NCBI GenBank assembly: GCA_964548535.1
Contig: CAZJRQ010000005.1
Location: 1-64,000 of the forward strand
Length of the DNA: 64,000 nucleotides
From: CAZJRQ01 sp964548535
Lineage (GTDB): Bacteria; Bacillota; Clostridia; Oscillospirales; Ruminococcaceae
Direction of reading: 5' to 3'
Position numbers and translations under genes: made by a program. Under the pieces are notes generated by a model. The model was not told the origin of the DNA and searched no databases. It saw nothing but the letters and a program-made list of their open reading frames with translations. Within the stretch, counting starts at the first letter, position 1, and each line of letters starts with the position of its first letter. This document shows positions 7,581 through 16,093 of the stretch, piece after piece.

Positions 7581-8429
7581 TTATTTTTCATCATAATTCA
7601 TAGTCTTATTCAAAAAAGTTCCGTTTTCAAGCTCTTTAAATGTGTCATTAAGTTCTCGCTCAGTGTTCATGACAATAGGGCCACCCCATGCTATTGGTTC
7701 ATCAAGTGATATAGAACTTATAAACAGAACCTGTGCATTTTCGTTTGCAGCACGAATTTCAACAGAATCACCTTCAGTAAGCCTTACCGTCGTCTTTTCT
7801 GTAACAACCTTATCAGCAATATATGCAGCTCCGCTAAGAGTAAATAACATAACTGAACGCTCTATTGGAGTATCAATAGTAATCTTTGCTTTTGGTTCTA
7901 GATGAACGTCGTAATAATCTAGCGGTTGATATTTGCTGATAAATCCTTGCTTATCTTTATATTTTCCAGCTAACAATCGGATTTTTCCGCCGTCAAATTC
8001 AATCTCGGTAATCTCACTATTGCGTATTGCATGATATTGTGGATCAACCATTTTATCTTTTGCACTTAAATTTAGCCAAAGCTGTACTCCAAGCATTCGT
8101 TTTGCAGGAGGTATTTGTTCCTCGTGCATAATTCCCGAGCCGGCAGTCATCCACTGAACTTCACCATCACTTATTGTATCAGTATTGCCTAAGCTGTCTT
8201 TGTGAGTCATGCTTCCACTGTAAATATAACTAATAGTTTCAATTCCGCGATGCGGATGAAATGGGAAACCAGCAGTATAATCATCAGGATTATAACTGTC
8301 GAAAGAATCAAGCATTAATATCGGATCAAATTGTTTAGCAGTATTTGAACCGAGTACACGAACAAGCTTAACTCCAGCACCGTCCTGCGTTTGAAAACCA
8401 GTAACCTTGTGTCTAATTGACCTATTCAT
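7581..8429 (-). CDS. Pirin family protein
   Basis: A 282-residue bicupin. The N-terminal cupin shows FHPHRGIETISYIYSG, then QWMTAGSGIMHEE, supplying the three His and one Glu metal ligands of pirins (the two His of HPHRG, the His of MTHKD or GIMHEE, and Glu). The C-terminal cupin is shorter and lacks these ligands, as in the family. Bacterial pirins have quercetin-dioxygenase-like or redox-sensing activity. It is first in an operon with the nitroreductase; the ribosome site GAAAGGATG is close to ATG. Confidence 0.9.
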   Translation of the reverse strand: MNRSIRHKVTGFQTQDGAGVKLVRVLGSNTAKQFDPILMLDSFDSYNPDDYTAGFPFHPHRGIETISYIYSGSMTHKDSLGNTDTISDGEVQWMTAGSGIMHEEQIPPAKRMLGVQLWLNLSAKDKMVDPQYHAIRNSEITEIEFDGGKIRLLAGKYKDKQGFISKYQPLDYYDVHLEPKAKITIDTPIERSVMLFTLSGAAYIADKVVTEKTTVRLTEGDSVEIRAANENAQVLFISSISLDEPIAWGGPIVMNTERELNDTFKELENGTFLNKTMNYDEK

Positions 8430-8492
8430 TTTAAATCATCCTTTCGCTGTATTTATTATTCTTATACATCAGCATTTTATTCATCTGCAGTT

Positions 8493-8528
8493 AAAGCTTA
8501 TATTTACGTAAAAATAAATATAGGCTTT
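8493..8528. repeat. Inverted repeat in the pirin leader
   Basis: AAAGCTTATATTTA pairs with TAAATATAGGCTTT with one mismatch around eight bases. It lies between the promoter and the pirin start, so it could be an operator or an RNA hairpin. Confidence 0.55.
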
Positions 8529-8555
8529 ATTTCGGATATATTATTTTATACTTCT

Positions 8556-8584
8556 ATTCTACAGTGATTAATGAGATTTGTCAA
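8556..8584 (-). promoter_or_regulatory. Sigma-A promoter of pirin/nitroreductase
   Basis: On the minus strand TTGACA (8579-8584) and TAGAAT (8556-8561) are 17 bases apart, leaving a leader of about 120 bases that contains the inverted repeat. Confidence 0.7.
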
Positions 8585-8672
8585 TGAAAACCAGATGAAA
8601 TTTGTTCTTTGTTATTGATTGATAACGATTTTCAGATTTTGTGTGATTAGTTAGCTGATTTAAAAAATAAGT

Positions 8673-9599
8673 TTATTCATCTTCATCGTTCTCTTTGCTA
8701 AGTGCATTAGCTATGATTGATACTATCGCACATAACAAGCCACCTATTGGAAAAACAATCCAATTATATTGCCACGAATAATCTACAAAACCTGTAACTA
8801 AGAAAACACCGGTCGCTAATATCATAATAACTGCGCAGATTGCTCCAGAAATTTTGTCCTTTTTAGATTGTTTTGATTTCTTGTTAAATTCGTTTTTGTT
8901 ATATTCATTTAAATCATATTTGGACTTTTGCATACCAGAGTATACAATTATTCCAACAGCAATAGTTATAAATACAAAGAAACCTGCCATAACGAAACCC
9001 TCAATGCTTACGTTATTATCTATCACAGACTCACCGATTATTGCACCAGCTCCTAGAAAGTATATTACGCCAAGCATTATTAGGGTTATTCCTGTTACGA
9101 TAAATTTAGGAAATTTCTTGTCGAATTTATCTATTTCATCTTGCGTATAAAAAGGTTGAATATTAGGATGCTTTTTTTGAAAGCTGTCATGCTCAATTCC
9201 TGCAACAATAAAAAAAGCTACTGCTACAGCTACAAATCCCATAAAAAAGATAGTGGCAAAATCTTCTTTTACGTTTAATCCTTGCAATAAAAACATAGCT
9301 GATAGACCTGATAAAATTAATACTATACCTGTAGTTATTTTTTTGGTATTGCTGTTCATGTGTTTATCATAGCCCCACTCGTCACTTGCAACCGATTTTT
9401 CAGTGTCACCTCTAACAAGAGTATCTAAATCACAACTGAACAATTCGCACATTAAAATTAATTTTTCCATTTCAGGATAGCACGAATCAGATTCCCATTT
9501 AGAAATAGTCTGCCTTGATACAGACATTTTTTCTGAGAAATTCTCCTGAGTAAAACCAAGATTTTTTCTCATAAATTGTATATTTGTTCCCAAGCTCAT
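8673..9599 (-). CDS. XRE-family regulator with a C-terminal membrane domain
   Basis: A 308-residue protein. Residues 1-65 are a helix-turn-helix (FTQENFSEKMSVSRQTISKW) followed by ELFSCDLDTLVRGD. The rest has about six hydrophobic segments (ITTGIVLILSGLSAMFLL near residue 88, FIVTGITLIMLGVIYFLG near residue 165, IVFPIGGLLCAIVSIIAN near residue 280). Membrane-tethered XRE regulators of this layout are common in Firmicutes and are thought to sense envelope stress; their targets are usually unknown. Here the gene appears monocistronic. ATG follows GGAGGT. Confidence 0.82.
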   Translation of the reverse strand: MSLGTNIQFMRKNLGFTQENFSEKMSVSRQTISKWESDSCYPEMEKLILMCELFSCDLDTLVRGDTEKSVASDEWGYDKHMNSNTKKITTGIVLILSGLSAMFLLQGLNVKEDFATIFFMGFVAVAVAFFIVAGIEHDSFQKKHPNIQPFYTQDEIDKFDKKFPKFIVTGITLIMLGVIYFLGAGAIIGESVIDNNVSIEGFVMAGFFVFITIAVGIIVYSGMQKSKYDLNEYNKNEFNKKSKQSKKDKISGAICAVIMILATGVFLVTGFVDYSWQYNWIVFPIGGLLCAIVSIIANALSKENDEDE

Positions 9600-9662
9600 T
9601 TTAAATAACCTCCAGTAAATTTTTGGGTTTTTATCATATATGCTGCATAACTGACTGTCTAT

Positions 9663-9691
9663 ATAATACCATTTACATCACGTAAAGTCTA
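9663..9691 (-). promoter_or_regulatory. Promoter with a spacer palindrome, before the membrane XRE gene
   Basis: On the minus strand TAGACT (9686-9691) and TATTAT (9663-9668) are 17 bases apart. The spacer is almost filled by TTTAC-5-GTAAA (9672-9686), a likely operator and possibly autoregulatory. Confidence 0.5.
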
Positions 9692-9835
9692 TAGATTTTG
9701 TGTTGCATTTAAATATTTTTCTGTAAACTATAGGTTGCAATGCCGAATTTATGGGCTCTAAAAGGCGTTATTCTTGTTTGCGCGGAGAAATATCTTTCAT
9801 GTTTCTTAAGCAAATCTTAATCTAAAGAAAAGCTC

Positions 9836-9864
9836 TTGAAATTGAAAATTAAATGTGATATAAT
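9836..9864 (+). promoter_or_regulatory. Sigma-A promoter of the second ABC operon
   Basis: TTGAAA (9836-9841) and TATAAT (9859-9864) are 17 bases apart, about 40 bases before ATG 9906. The rest of the 306-base gap (9600-9905) holds the promoter of the divergent XRE gene and no other visible gene. Confidence 0.7.
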
Positions 9865-9905
9865 GTGAAAGCAGTAAGAAAATAAAGTGAAAGGATACAG
9901 ATAAA

Positions 9906-10658
9906 ATGAATTTTAGGAAAATAAATCGTGGCATTGTTCTCGGTGTAGTTTTGGTTATTGGTACATCAATTTATGTTGTAAATGATAACAGAAGATTCAA
10001 GCAGAGCGAAGGTGATATTAAAAATGTAGTAGATAATTACTTTGATGATATCGCTGAACTCAACTTAAAAAAAGATGAAGATGTTTACTCAAATGTGGAG
10101 GAATTAGTTGATAAAACTTGGGGATATGGAGATTTTTCAAATAATGATTATAATATAATTTCTAAATCTAGTATCAAATCGGATTTAGAATATTTAAAAG
10201 AAAATAGTTCTTCAGTTGGAGAAGTATTCACGTATGAAACTAATATAACAAGTCTGAAAATTAATAAGTATGGTCCTAATGGTGCAGTTGCAAGTTTTAA
10301 TTTATCGGAATACATTGACTTTAGCGGTGCGCCCGATATTTTGAGTTATGATAGTTTTTGTCAGGTAGAGAATAACGATTATGATCAAGTTTCGGGTGAA
10401 ATGAATGTTGACGTGAATAATGAGTATTCATTAACTAAAGAATATTATGAGGCTAAAATTTATTTGAACTATATTGATGGTGAATGGAAAATTACTGGTG
10501 TTGCTAATTACGGTTACTCATCAAATGTGAATTTAATTAACAGTAACGATAATGATTCGTCTAGCTATGATGTTGATAATGAAGATGATTCTTCACAAGG
10601 TGACGAATCAAGCAAGTCTGATGAAGATGTAAAGGCAGGTGATGATAGTGAGCAATAA
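9906..10658 (+). CDS. Membrane-anchored extracellular protein of unknown function
   Basis: A 250-residue protein. An N-terminal signal anchor (IVLGVVLVIGTSIYVV, residues about 10-26) has no lipobox Cys. The body is about 180 residues, hydrophilic and acidic, and looks like a small alpha/beta domain (EAKIYLNYIDGEWKITGV). The last 40 residues are almost all Asp, Ser and Glu. The fold resembles NTF2-like accessory domains, but that is only a guess. Its stop overlaps the ABC ATPase start by eleven bases, so the three genes form one operon and it may be an accessory subunit of the exporter. Confidence 0.7.
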   Translation: MNFRKINRGIVLGVVLVIGTSIYVVNDNRRFKQSEGDIKNVVDNYFDDIAELNLKKDEDVYSNVEELVDKTWGYGDFSNNDYNIISKSSIKSDLEYLKENSSSVGEVFTYETNITSLKINKYGPNGAVASFNLSEYIDFSGAPDILSYDSFCQVENNDYDQVSGEMNVDVNNEYSLTKEYYEAKIYLNYIDGEWKITGVANYGYSSNVNLINSNDNDSSSYDVDNEDDSSQGDESSKSDEDVKAGDDSEQ

Positions 10659-11601
10659 AACTTTACTAAAAATTTCTCATCTTAACAAATCAATAGGCAA
10701 AAGACAAATTCTTCATGATATTTCTCTAGAGGCTTATTCTGGTGAAGTCTTTGGTTTTCTTGGACCAAATGGTGCAGGTAAGACTACAACAATTAAGATA
10801 GTAGTAGGCCTATTATCTCTTGATGATGGAGAAATTGAAATCGACGGTGTTGATATAAAGAAAAACTTTGAAAAGGCAATGGCAAATGTTGGCGGAATAG
10901 TTGAAAATCCTGAGATGTATAAATATATGACAGGAATGGAAAATCTAAAACAGTATGCACGTATGAGAGGAAATGTTACTCAGGAACGTATAGATGAAGT
11001 TGTAGAACTTGTTAAGCTTTCAAACAGAATAAATGATAAGGTATCTAGATATTCTTTAGGAATGCGTCAGCGTTTAGGTGTTGCACAGGCTATTTTACAT
11101 CATCCGAAACTGCTGATTCTTGATGAACCTACAAATGGTTTAGACCCTGCTGGAATAAAAGAGCTTAGAGATATTCTGAAAACTCTTGCACATGAGGAAG
11201 GTATTTGTGTGCTTGTATCGTCGCACTTGATGTCCGAAATGGAGCTTATGTGTGATAGAGTTGGAATTATCGCTAATGGAAGAATGATTGATGTTCATAC
11301 AATGGACGAGCTAATTTCAGCGTCAAATAATGAGGCAAGTGAATTCCGAATTAAGGTTGATGATGTTGCTAATGCTTTGGCAGTTATTGATATTCCAGAG
11401 AATAACAAGAAACTTGAAGATGATATTATAGTTATTTCATTAGAAAAAGAAAATGTAGAAGAGAAACTTAGTGAAATAAATAAAGCAATTGTGCAAGCAG
11501 GCGTTAAGCTTTATACAGTATCAGCAGTTGAAAATAAAAAGCTTGAGGATGTATTTATCCAACTAACTGAAGATACTCAAGGAGGTGGTCAGATTGGCTA
11601 A
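10648..11601 (+). CDS. ABC transporter ATP-binding protein, BcrA-like
   Basis: A 317-residue ATPase with Walker A GPNGAGKT, signature YSLGMRQR, Walker B LLILDEPTNGLDP and switch His SSHLMSEM. The extra C-terminal domain of about 90 residues is typical of bacitracin/lantibiotic-type exporter ATPases. The start is best as GTG 10648, eight bases after AGGCAGG, overlapping the upstream stop. It overlaps the permease gene. The likely role is drug or antimicrobial-peptide resistance or export; the substrate is not shown. Confidence 0.88.
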   Translation: MSNKTLLKISHLNKSIGKRQILHDISLEAYSGEVFGFLGPNGAGKTTTIKIVVGLLSLDDGEIEIDGVDIKKNFEKAMANVGGIVENPEMYKYMTGMENLKQYARMRGNVTQERIDEVVELVKLSNRINDKVSRYSLGMRQRLGVAQAILHHPKLLILDEPTNGLDPAGIKELRDILKTLAHEEGICVLVSSHLMSEMELMCDRVGIIANGRMIDVHTMDELISASNNEASEFRIKVDDVANALAVIDIPENNKKLEDDIIVISLEKENVEEKLSEINKAIVQAGVKLYTVSAVENKKLEDVFIQLTEDTQGGGQIG

Positions 11602-12931
11602 AATGGGCGGTTTAATTAAAAACGAATATATCAAGAATGTTAAAAAGACATCTACAAAAATCATGATTGTACTAATAATTTTGGCTGCATTTGCACTATC
11701 TGGTATTGCGGCTTATGCAAAGAGCAGAATGAATGATAGTTATTATTCAGATATTAATGCAATTGATGATTATAAATCTCAAATAGAAATGCTTAAAAAG
11801 TCAAAGCCGGACGGTTATGAAATCGATGTTAAATACTATCAGTTTTTAATAGATAATAATATTGAATATAACGACTATAGAAACACCTACGCATATGATA
11901 TTTTAGAGCTCTTTAGCGATGATAGTGATGAAATGCTGAAAAATCTTAACTTGCTTTACGTAACAGATGATTGGAAAACAGTTTGCAGTAATTTAAAATC
12001 AAAGCAGACTAGCGAGGCAGAAAAATGGGAATATCAATATAGATTGGATAACGATATTCCTTTCGGAGAAACTTGGAAAGATTCTCTTATCAGTGAAATT
12101 GCTGCATCAAAATATACAATCTCAATAATTGACAAAGATAACGCTGCTGAAGACGTTAAAAAAGAGCTTGAAGAAGCTATCAAAACTGAGAAAATCGGTT
12201 TGTATAGACTTGAAAATAATATTGAGTATAATACTGCTGATACGCAGTCGCTATTCGAGGCGTATGATGCTGACCAAATTACATTCTGGTCTGTATTTTT
12301 CCAATCTGCATCCTTAATTTCGGTAATTGGTCTTTTGATTATAGTGGTTGCAGGTAGTTCAGTTGCAAGTGAATTCTCAAATGGAACAATTAAGTTTTTG
12401 CTTATTAACCCAGTAAAACGCTGGAAGATACTAGTCTCTAAATATATTACAGTTGTAACATTAGGGTATATAATGCTTTTGATTTTGTATATAGTTATGA
12501 TTCCAGCAGCAGGCCTGCTTTTAGGATTTGAAGGGTTTGGCGCTAAGTATATTTATTTGGATGGAGATACAATTCACACAATGTCAAGCTTTTTATATGC
12601 GGCTAAGCTTTATTTATTAAATAGTGTGAACATTGTTATGATGGCAACTCTAGCATTTGCAGTATCTTCGCTGTTTAGAAGTTCAGCATTGGCAATTGGA
12701 ATAAGTGTATTCATGATGTTTGCTGGCAACACAATAATTTTGGTGTTACAGCAGTTTAATCAGGACTGGGGAAGATATTTGTTATTCTCAAACACTTCAT
12801 TATCTTCAATTGCAAGTGGAAATCCTATATTCCCGCAACAGACAATTCTGTTTGCGATAGGTGTATTATTTGCACATTGGGCTGTATTCTTCTTGACAGC
12901 TTGGGACGGTTTTGTAAGACGAGAAGTTTAA
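11594..12931 (+). CDS. ABC-2 type permease with a large extracytoplasmic loop
   Basis: A 445-residue membrane protein. One transmembrane helix at the start (IMIVLIILAAFALSGIAAYA) is followed by about 190 hydrophilic residues outside the membrane and then five helices (SLISVIGLLIIVVAGSSVAS through FAIGVLFAHWAVFFLTAW). SSVASEFSNGTIKFLLINPV is the conserved ABC-2 loop. AAGGAGG with eight-base spacing supports a TTG start at 11594 inside the end of the ATPase gene; ATG 11603 is the alternative. A terminator follows. Confidence 0.85.
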   Translation: MAKMGGLIKNEYIKNVKKTSTKIMIVLIILAAFALSGIAAYAKSRMNDSYYSDINAIDDYKSQIEMLKKSKPDGYEIDVKYYQFLIDNNIEYNDYRNTYAYDILELFSDDSDEMLKNLNLLYVTDDWKTVCSNLKSKQTSEAEKWEYQYRLDNDIPFGETWKDSLISEIAASKYTISIIDKDNAAEDVKKELEEAIKTEKIGLYRLENNIEYNTADTQSLFEAYDADQITFWSVFFQSASLISVIGLLIIVVAGSSVASEFSNGTIKFLLINPVKRWKILVSKYITVVTLGYIMLLILYIVMIPAAGLLLGFEGFGAKYIYLDGDTIHTMSSFLYAAKLYLLNSVNIVMMATLAFAVSSLFRSSALAIGISVFMMFAGNTIILVLQQFNQDWGRYLLFSNTSLSSIASGNPIFPQQTILFAIGVLFAHWAVFFLTAWDGFVRREV

Positions 12932-12939
12932 TATTATTT

Positions 12940-12971
12940 GAGGCAGGTGATTAAATCATCTGCCTCTTTTT
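12940..12971 (+). terminator. Intrinsic terminator after the second ABC operon
   Basis: GAGGCAGGTGATT pairs with AATCATCTGCCTC and is followed by five T residues. Confidence 0.85.
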
Positions 12972-13007
12972 GTAAATAATTATAATGTCATTTTACATAA
13001 TTAACTA

Positions 13008-13036
13008 TTGAAAAAAATATAATTGTATGATATAAT
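13008..13036 (+). promoter_or_regulatory. Sigma-A promoter of the NfeD/SPFH operon
   Basis: TTGAAA (13008-13013) and TATAAT (13031-13036) are 17 bases apart, about 50 bases before the nfeD-like start. Confidence 0.75.
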
Positions 13037-13084
13037 AATTATGTGCATAAACTTATAAGAATAAATAGATAAGGGGGAATTAAT

Positions 13085-13519
13085 ATGGATCTTATGACTA
13101 TTGGTTGGATGATTGCTTTTGTAGTTTTTCTTGTTGTCGAACTTGCAACGTTAACTGCATTAGTATCAATTTGGATTGCTGTAGGAGCATTGGCGGCTAT
13201 GTTTTTTGCAATAGGCGGATTTTCGTTTGCAGTACAGCTTGTAGCGTTTATTGTGACATCGGTTATTTTGTTGATTATAACTCGTCCACTTGCAAGAAAA
13301 CTGCAATCAAAAAAACAAGGTACGAATTATGAACTTGATGTTGGAAAAACGGCACTTGTAATTGAATCAATCAATAATGAGCTATCAGAGGGTAGGGTAA
13401 AACTTGATGGCACGGATTGGGCTGCTAGATCGGTTGATAATTCACTAATTGAAAAAGGTGAAATTGTCACAGTTGATGAAGTTGACGGTTCAAAATTGAT
13501 AGTATCACAACATGGTTAA
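13085..13519 (+). CDS. NfeD family membrane protein
   Basis: A 144-residue protein of the short NfeD type. Two to three transmembrane segments (residues about 5-65, with IWIAVGALAAMFFAIGGF) precede an OB-fold domain (residues about 85-142: VGKTALVIESINNELSEGRV through IVTVDEVDGSKLIV). It lacks the ClpP-like protease domain of long NfeD. NfeD proteins act with SPFH/stomatin proteins in membrane microdomains, and such a gene follows 35 bases downstream. ATG is preceded by AAGGGGG. Confidence 0.88.
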   Translation: MDLMTIGWMIAFVVFLVVELATLTALVSIWIAVGALAAMFFAIGGFSFAVQLVAFIVTSVILLIITRPLARKLQSKKQGTNYELDVGKTALVIESINNELSEGRVKLDGTDWAARSVDNSLIEKGEIVTVDEVDGSKLIVSQHG

Positions 13520-13554
13520 AAAGTAAGTATAATAAAAAATTAGGAGGATATTTT

Positions 13555-14493
13555 ATGGATGGTTTGGTAATTTTTTTAATAGTACTAGTTATAGTAGTAC
13601 TGATTATTGTAAGTAATGTTAAAATTGTACCACAGGCTTATGTTTATGTTGTAGAAAGACTGGGTTCATTTCATGCTTCATGGCAGACAGGATTGCATTT
13701 CAAAGTTCCAATCATTGACAAGGTGGCAAAGAAAGTTTCAATCAAAGAGCAGGTTGTTGACTTTAAGCCGCAGTCTGTAATCACTAAAGATAATGTTACA
13801 ATGCAGATTGATACGGTTGTCTTTTTTCAAATTACAAATGCTATGCAGTTCACATATGGTGTTGAAAGACCAATTTCAGCGATAGAGAATTTGACTGCAA
13901 CAACACTTCGTAATATCGTTGGTGATCTTGATCTTGAGGCTACATTGACTTCTCGTGATTTGATTAATACAAATATTACGAAAATTCTTGATGAGGCAAC
14001 TGATAGATGGGGTATTAAGGTTCAGAGAGTTGAGCTGAAAAATATTCTTCCACCTAGAGAAATTCAGGATGCAATGGAAAAGCAAATGAAGGCTGATCGT
14101 GAAAGACGTGAGAAGGTAATTCAGGCTGAGGCTGAAAAGAAATCTCAAGTCTTGGTCGCTGAGGGTGAAAAAGAATCAAAAATTCTTCGTGCTGAGGCTG
14201 ATAAAGAAGCTAAGATTTTGCAGGCAGATGCAGTAAAGCAGCAGAAGATTCTTGAGGCTCAGGGTGAGGCTCAGGCAATTGAGATGGTTCAAAACGCAAT
14301 TGCAGATAGCTTAGTTAAGCTTAACGCTGCTAACCCTAACAATCAGGTTATTCAGTTGAAGAGCCTAGAAGCATTTGCAAAGGCTGCTGACGGCAAGGCT
14401 ACAAAGATTATTATTCCAAGTGAGATTCAAGGGCTTGCTGGTTTGGCAACAGGTCTAAAGGGTGTTTTGACAGATCCACAGCAGCAGAAATAA
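13555..14493 (+). CDS. SPFH/band 7 (stomatin-like, paraslipin) protein
   Basis: A 312-residue protein. An N-terminal membrane anchor (VIFLIVLVIVVLIIV) is followed by the SPFH domain (VPQAYVYVVERLGSF, DNVTMQIDTVVFFQI, RDLINTNITKILDEATDRWG). A long charged, Ala/Glu-rich coiled coil (EAEKKSQVLVAEGEKESK) and a C-terminal segment, LKSLEAFAKAADGKATKIII, are typical of QmcA/paraslipin. With NfeD it would form an oligomeric membrane scaffold involved in envelope quality control. The partner gene lies directly upstream and AGGAGG precedes ATG. Confidence 0.92.
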   Translation: MDGLVIFLIVLVIVVLIIVSNVKIVPQAYVYVVERLGSFHASWQTGLHFKVPIIDKVAKKVSIKEQVVDFKPQSVITKDNVTMQIDTVVFFQITNAMQFTYGVERPISAIENLTATTLRNIVGDLDLEATLTSRDLINTNITKILDEATDRWGIKVQRVELKNILPPREIQDAMEKQMKADRERREKVIQAEAEKKSQVLVAEGEKESKILRAEADKEAKILQADAVKQQKILEAQGEAQAIEMVQNAIADSLVKLNAANPNNQVIQLKSLEAFAKAADGKATKIIIPSEIQGLAGLATGLKGVLTDPQQQK

Positions 14494-14512
14494 ATAAAAA
14501 GGGGTAAAAAAT

Positions 14513-15178
14513 ATGAAATGTGAAGTACAGGGAACACCGTTGCCGGTGGCTATATGCTATCTTGAAGCAGGAGAGTCAATTAGAACTGAAAAGGGTGCAA
14601 TGAGTTGGATGTCACCCAACATGAATATGTCTACTGAATCTGGCGGACTTGGAAAAATGGTTTCAAGATCGTTTCAGGGTGAATCAATGTTTCAAAATAT
14701 CTACACAGCAGCTGGCGGTCAAGGAATGATTGCGATTGCATCAAGTTTTCCAGGAGATATCATGATTATTGATGTTACAAATAATCCGATTATTGCACAA
14801 AAGCGTTCTTTTTTAGCATCTGAAATGAGCGTTAATATGGAACTGTTTTTTAGAAAGCAAATTTCTGCTTCGATTTTTGGCGGAGAGGGATTTATAATGC
14901 AGAAATTCTCTGGTAATGGTCATGTTATGCTGGAGATTGATGGTAGTGTTGTGACGTATGATTTACAGGCTGGGCAATCTATGTTGGTTGATACAGGTTC
15001 TTTGGCACTTATGCAAGCTTCATGCTCAATGGCTATTGAAAGCGTAAAGGGCATTGGAAATAAGCTTTTTGGTGGAGAAGGATTTTTCAATACTCGTGTA
15101 ACTGGACCAGGTAGAATTTGGCTTCAAACTATGCCAGCGAACAAACTATTTCAGGCTGCGAATTTAACAGCTAAATAA
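14513..15178 (+). CDS. AIM24/TIGR00266 family protein
   Basis: A 221-residue beta-rich protein. GESIRTEKGAMSWMSPNM at the start and the later GEGFIMQKFSGNGHVMLE and GIGNKLFGGEGFFNTRVTGPG segments match the TIGR00266/AIM24 family, a tryptophan-RNA-binding-attenuator-like fold of unknown biochemical role. It starts 20 bases after the SPFH gene and shares its operon, which suggests a membrane-surface function. A strong terminator follows. Confidence 0.85.
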   Translation: MKCEVQGTPLPVAICYLEAGESIRTEKGAMSWMSPNMNMSTESGGLGKMVSRSFQGESMFQNIYTAAGGQGMIAIASSFPGDIMIIDVTNNPIIAQKRSFLASEMSVNMELFFRKQISASIFGGEGFIMQKFSGNGHVMLEIDGSVVTYDLQAGQSMLVDTGSLALMQASCSMAIESVKGIGNKLFGGEGFFNTRVTGPGRIWLQTMPANKLFQAANLTAK

Positions 15179-15180
15179 TT

Positions 15181-15217
15181 AAAAAATCTCATTGCGTTTG
15201 CGGTGAGATTTTTTTAA
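15181..15217 (+). terminator. Intrinsic terminator after the AIM24-like gene
   Basis: AATCTCATTGC pairs with GCGGTGAGATT, between an A run and a run of seven T residues. Confidence 0.85.
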
Positions 15218-15245
15218 ATATTATTTCAATAAAGTAAATTTTTTC

Positions 15246-15274
15246 TTGCTTTTTTTAATAAACTATGTTATAAT
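15246..15274 (+). promoter_or_regulatory. Promoter of the zinc-ribbon gene
   Basis: TTGCTT (15246-15251) and TATAAT (15269-15274) are 17 bases apart, before AGGGGG and ATG 15307. Confidence 0.6.
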
Positions 15275-15306
15275 CAAAACATGAAAATATTAGGGGGTAA
15301 CAGAAA

Positions 15307-15750
15307 ATGAAATGTAAGTATTGTGGAAAAGACGTTCCGAATGGCGAAATTTATTGTGCTTGTGGAAATCCAGTAGTATATTCAAAGTCGGAAGTTCAGG
15401 GAAATAGTTTTAATAATAACAATTTTGATAGCAATAATGGATTAAACAATAATAATTTTGCACCGAGTTATGTAGCGCCGCCTCAAAATAACAAGAGAAG
15501 CGGTTCAAAAAGCGTAATGTCAATTTTAATTGTTGTAGCTACTGTAGTTGGCGGTCTTTTAGCTTATTTTGATAATACCTCGTTGACAATTAAGAGCAGA
15601 TATAAGGAGGTATCCACATCTGGATACAGTTTTAAAATTCCAAAAGCTCTAAAGGAAAAAACTCTTTATGGTTATGAAGAAATTGAAGCAATGTCCTCCG
15701 AAGTTAAAGGGTATTCTAATTTTAATGATAATGCTATTTTTTGCTTGTAA
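15307..15750 (+). CDS. Zinc-ribbon membrane protein, N-terminal piece (frameshifted)
   Basis: Residues 1-20 are a zinc ribbon (CKYCGKDVPNGEIYCACG), then an Asn-rich linker, a transmembrane segment (VMSILIVVATVVGGLLAYF, about residues 75-95) and the start of an external domain. The frame stops at 15748-15750 just after a six-T run (15737-15742). One extra T would continue it as DNAIFLLVKVNDQYSS into the next frame. The full protein would be about 245 residues. Its function is unknown; zinc-ribbon plus membrane anchor layouts are common in Ruminococcaceae. Confidence 0.7.
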   Translation: MKCKYCGKDVPNGEIYCACGNPVVYSKSEVQGNSFNNNNFDSNNGLNNNNFAPSYVAPPQNNKRSGSKSVMSILIVVATVVGGLLAYFDNTSLTIKSRYKEVSTSGYSFKIPKALKEKTLYGYEEIEAMSSEVKGYSNFNDNAIFCL

Positions 15751-16046
15751 AAGTGAACGATCAATATTCATCTGTCTTGAAAGATACTCCACTTGATGAG
15801 ATATTTTCATCTGATGCTACATCAGATACTGAATTTTCTGATGTTGAAGTAATTGCTAGAAATAATTATTATTATTTTGAAGCTGAACCTGGAAATTACG
15901 GTTTGCAAAAGGATCAGTTCGGCATGGTTGCATATTATAAAGAAGGTGCAGATTTTTATATGGTTGTTACTACATGTGTAGTAAAGAACCAGACTAAATT
16001 GAAACCGTATATGTTTGAATGGTTGGATTCATTCCAAATCAAATAA
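15741..16046 (+). CDS. Zinc-ribbon membrane protein, C-terminal piece (frameshifted)
   Basis: A 101-residue frame that continues the extracytoplasmic domain of the preceding piece after the six-T run. No ribosome site precedes its first TTG, so it is not an independent gene. It contains a Tyr-rich segment, NNYYYFEAEPGNYG, and ends LDSFQIK just before a terminator. It reads as the C-terminal third of one gene broken by a single-base change, or as an assembly homopolymer error. Confidence 0.6.
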   Translation: MLVKVNDQYSSVLKDTPLDEIFSSDATSDTEFSDVEVIARNNYYYFEAEPGNYGLQKDQFGMVAYYKEGADFYMVVTTCVVKNQTKLKPYMFEWLDSFQIK

Positions 16047-16053
16047 AGTTAAA

Positions 16054-16085
16054 AACAGCAGACACTTTTGTCTGCTGTTTTTTTA
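16054..16085 (+). terminator. Intrinsic terminator after the zinc-ribbon gene
   Basis: ACAGCAGACA pairs perfectly with TGTCTGCTGT around CTTT and is followed by a long T run. Confidence 0.9.
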
Positions 16086-16093
16086 TATAATAC

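Noticed and set aside
13876..14148. Minus-strand open frame inside the SPFH gene
   Set aside because: It is a shadow of the conserved SPFH coding sequence.
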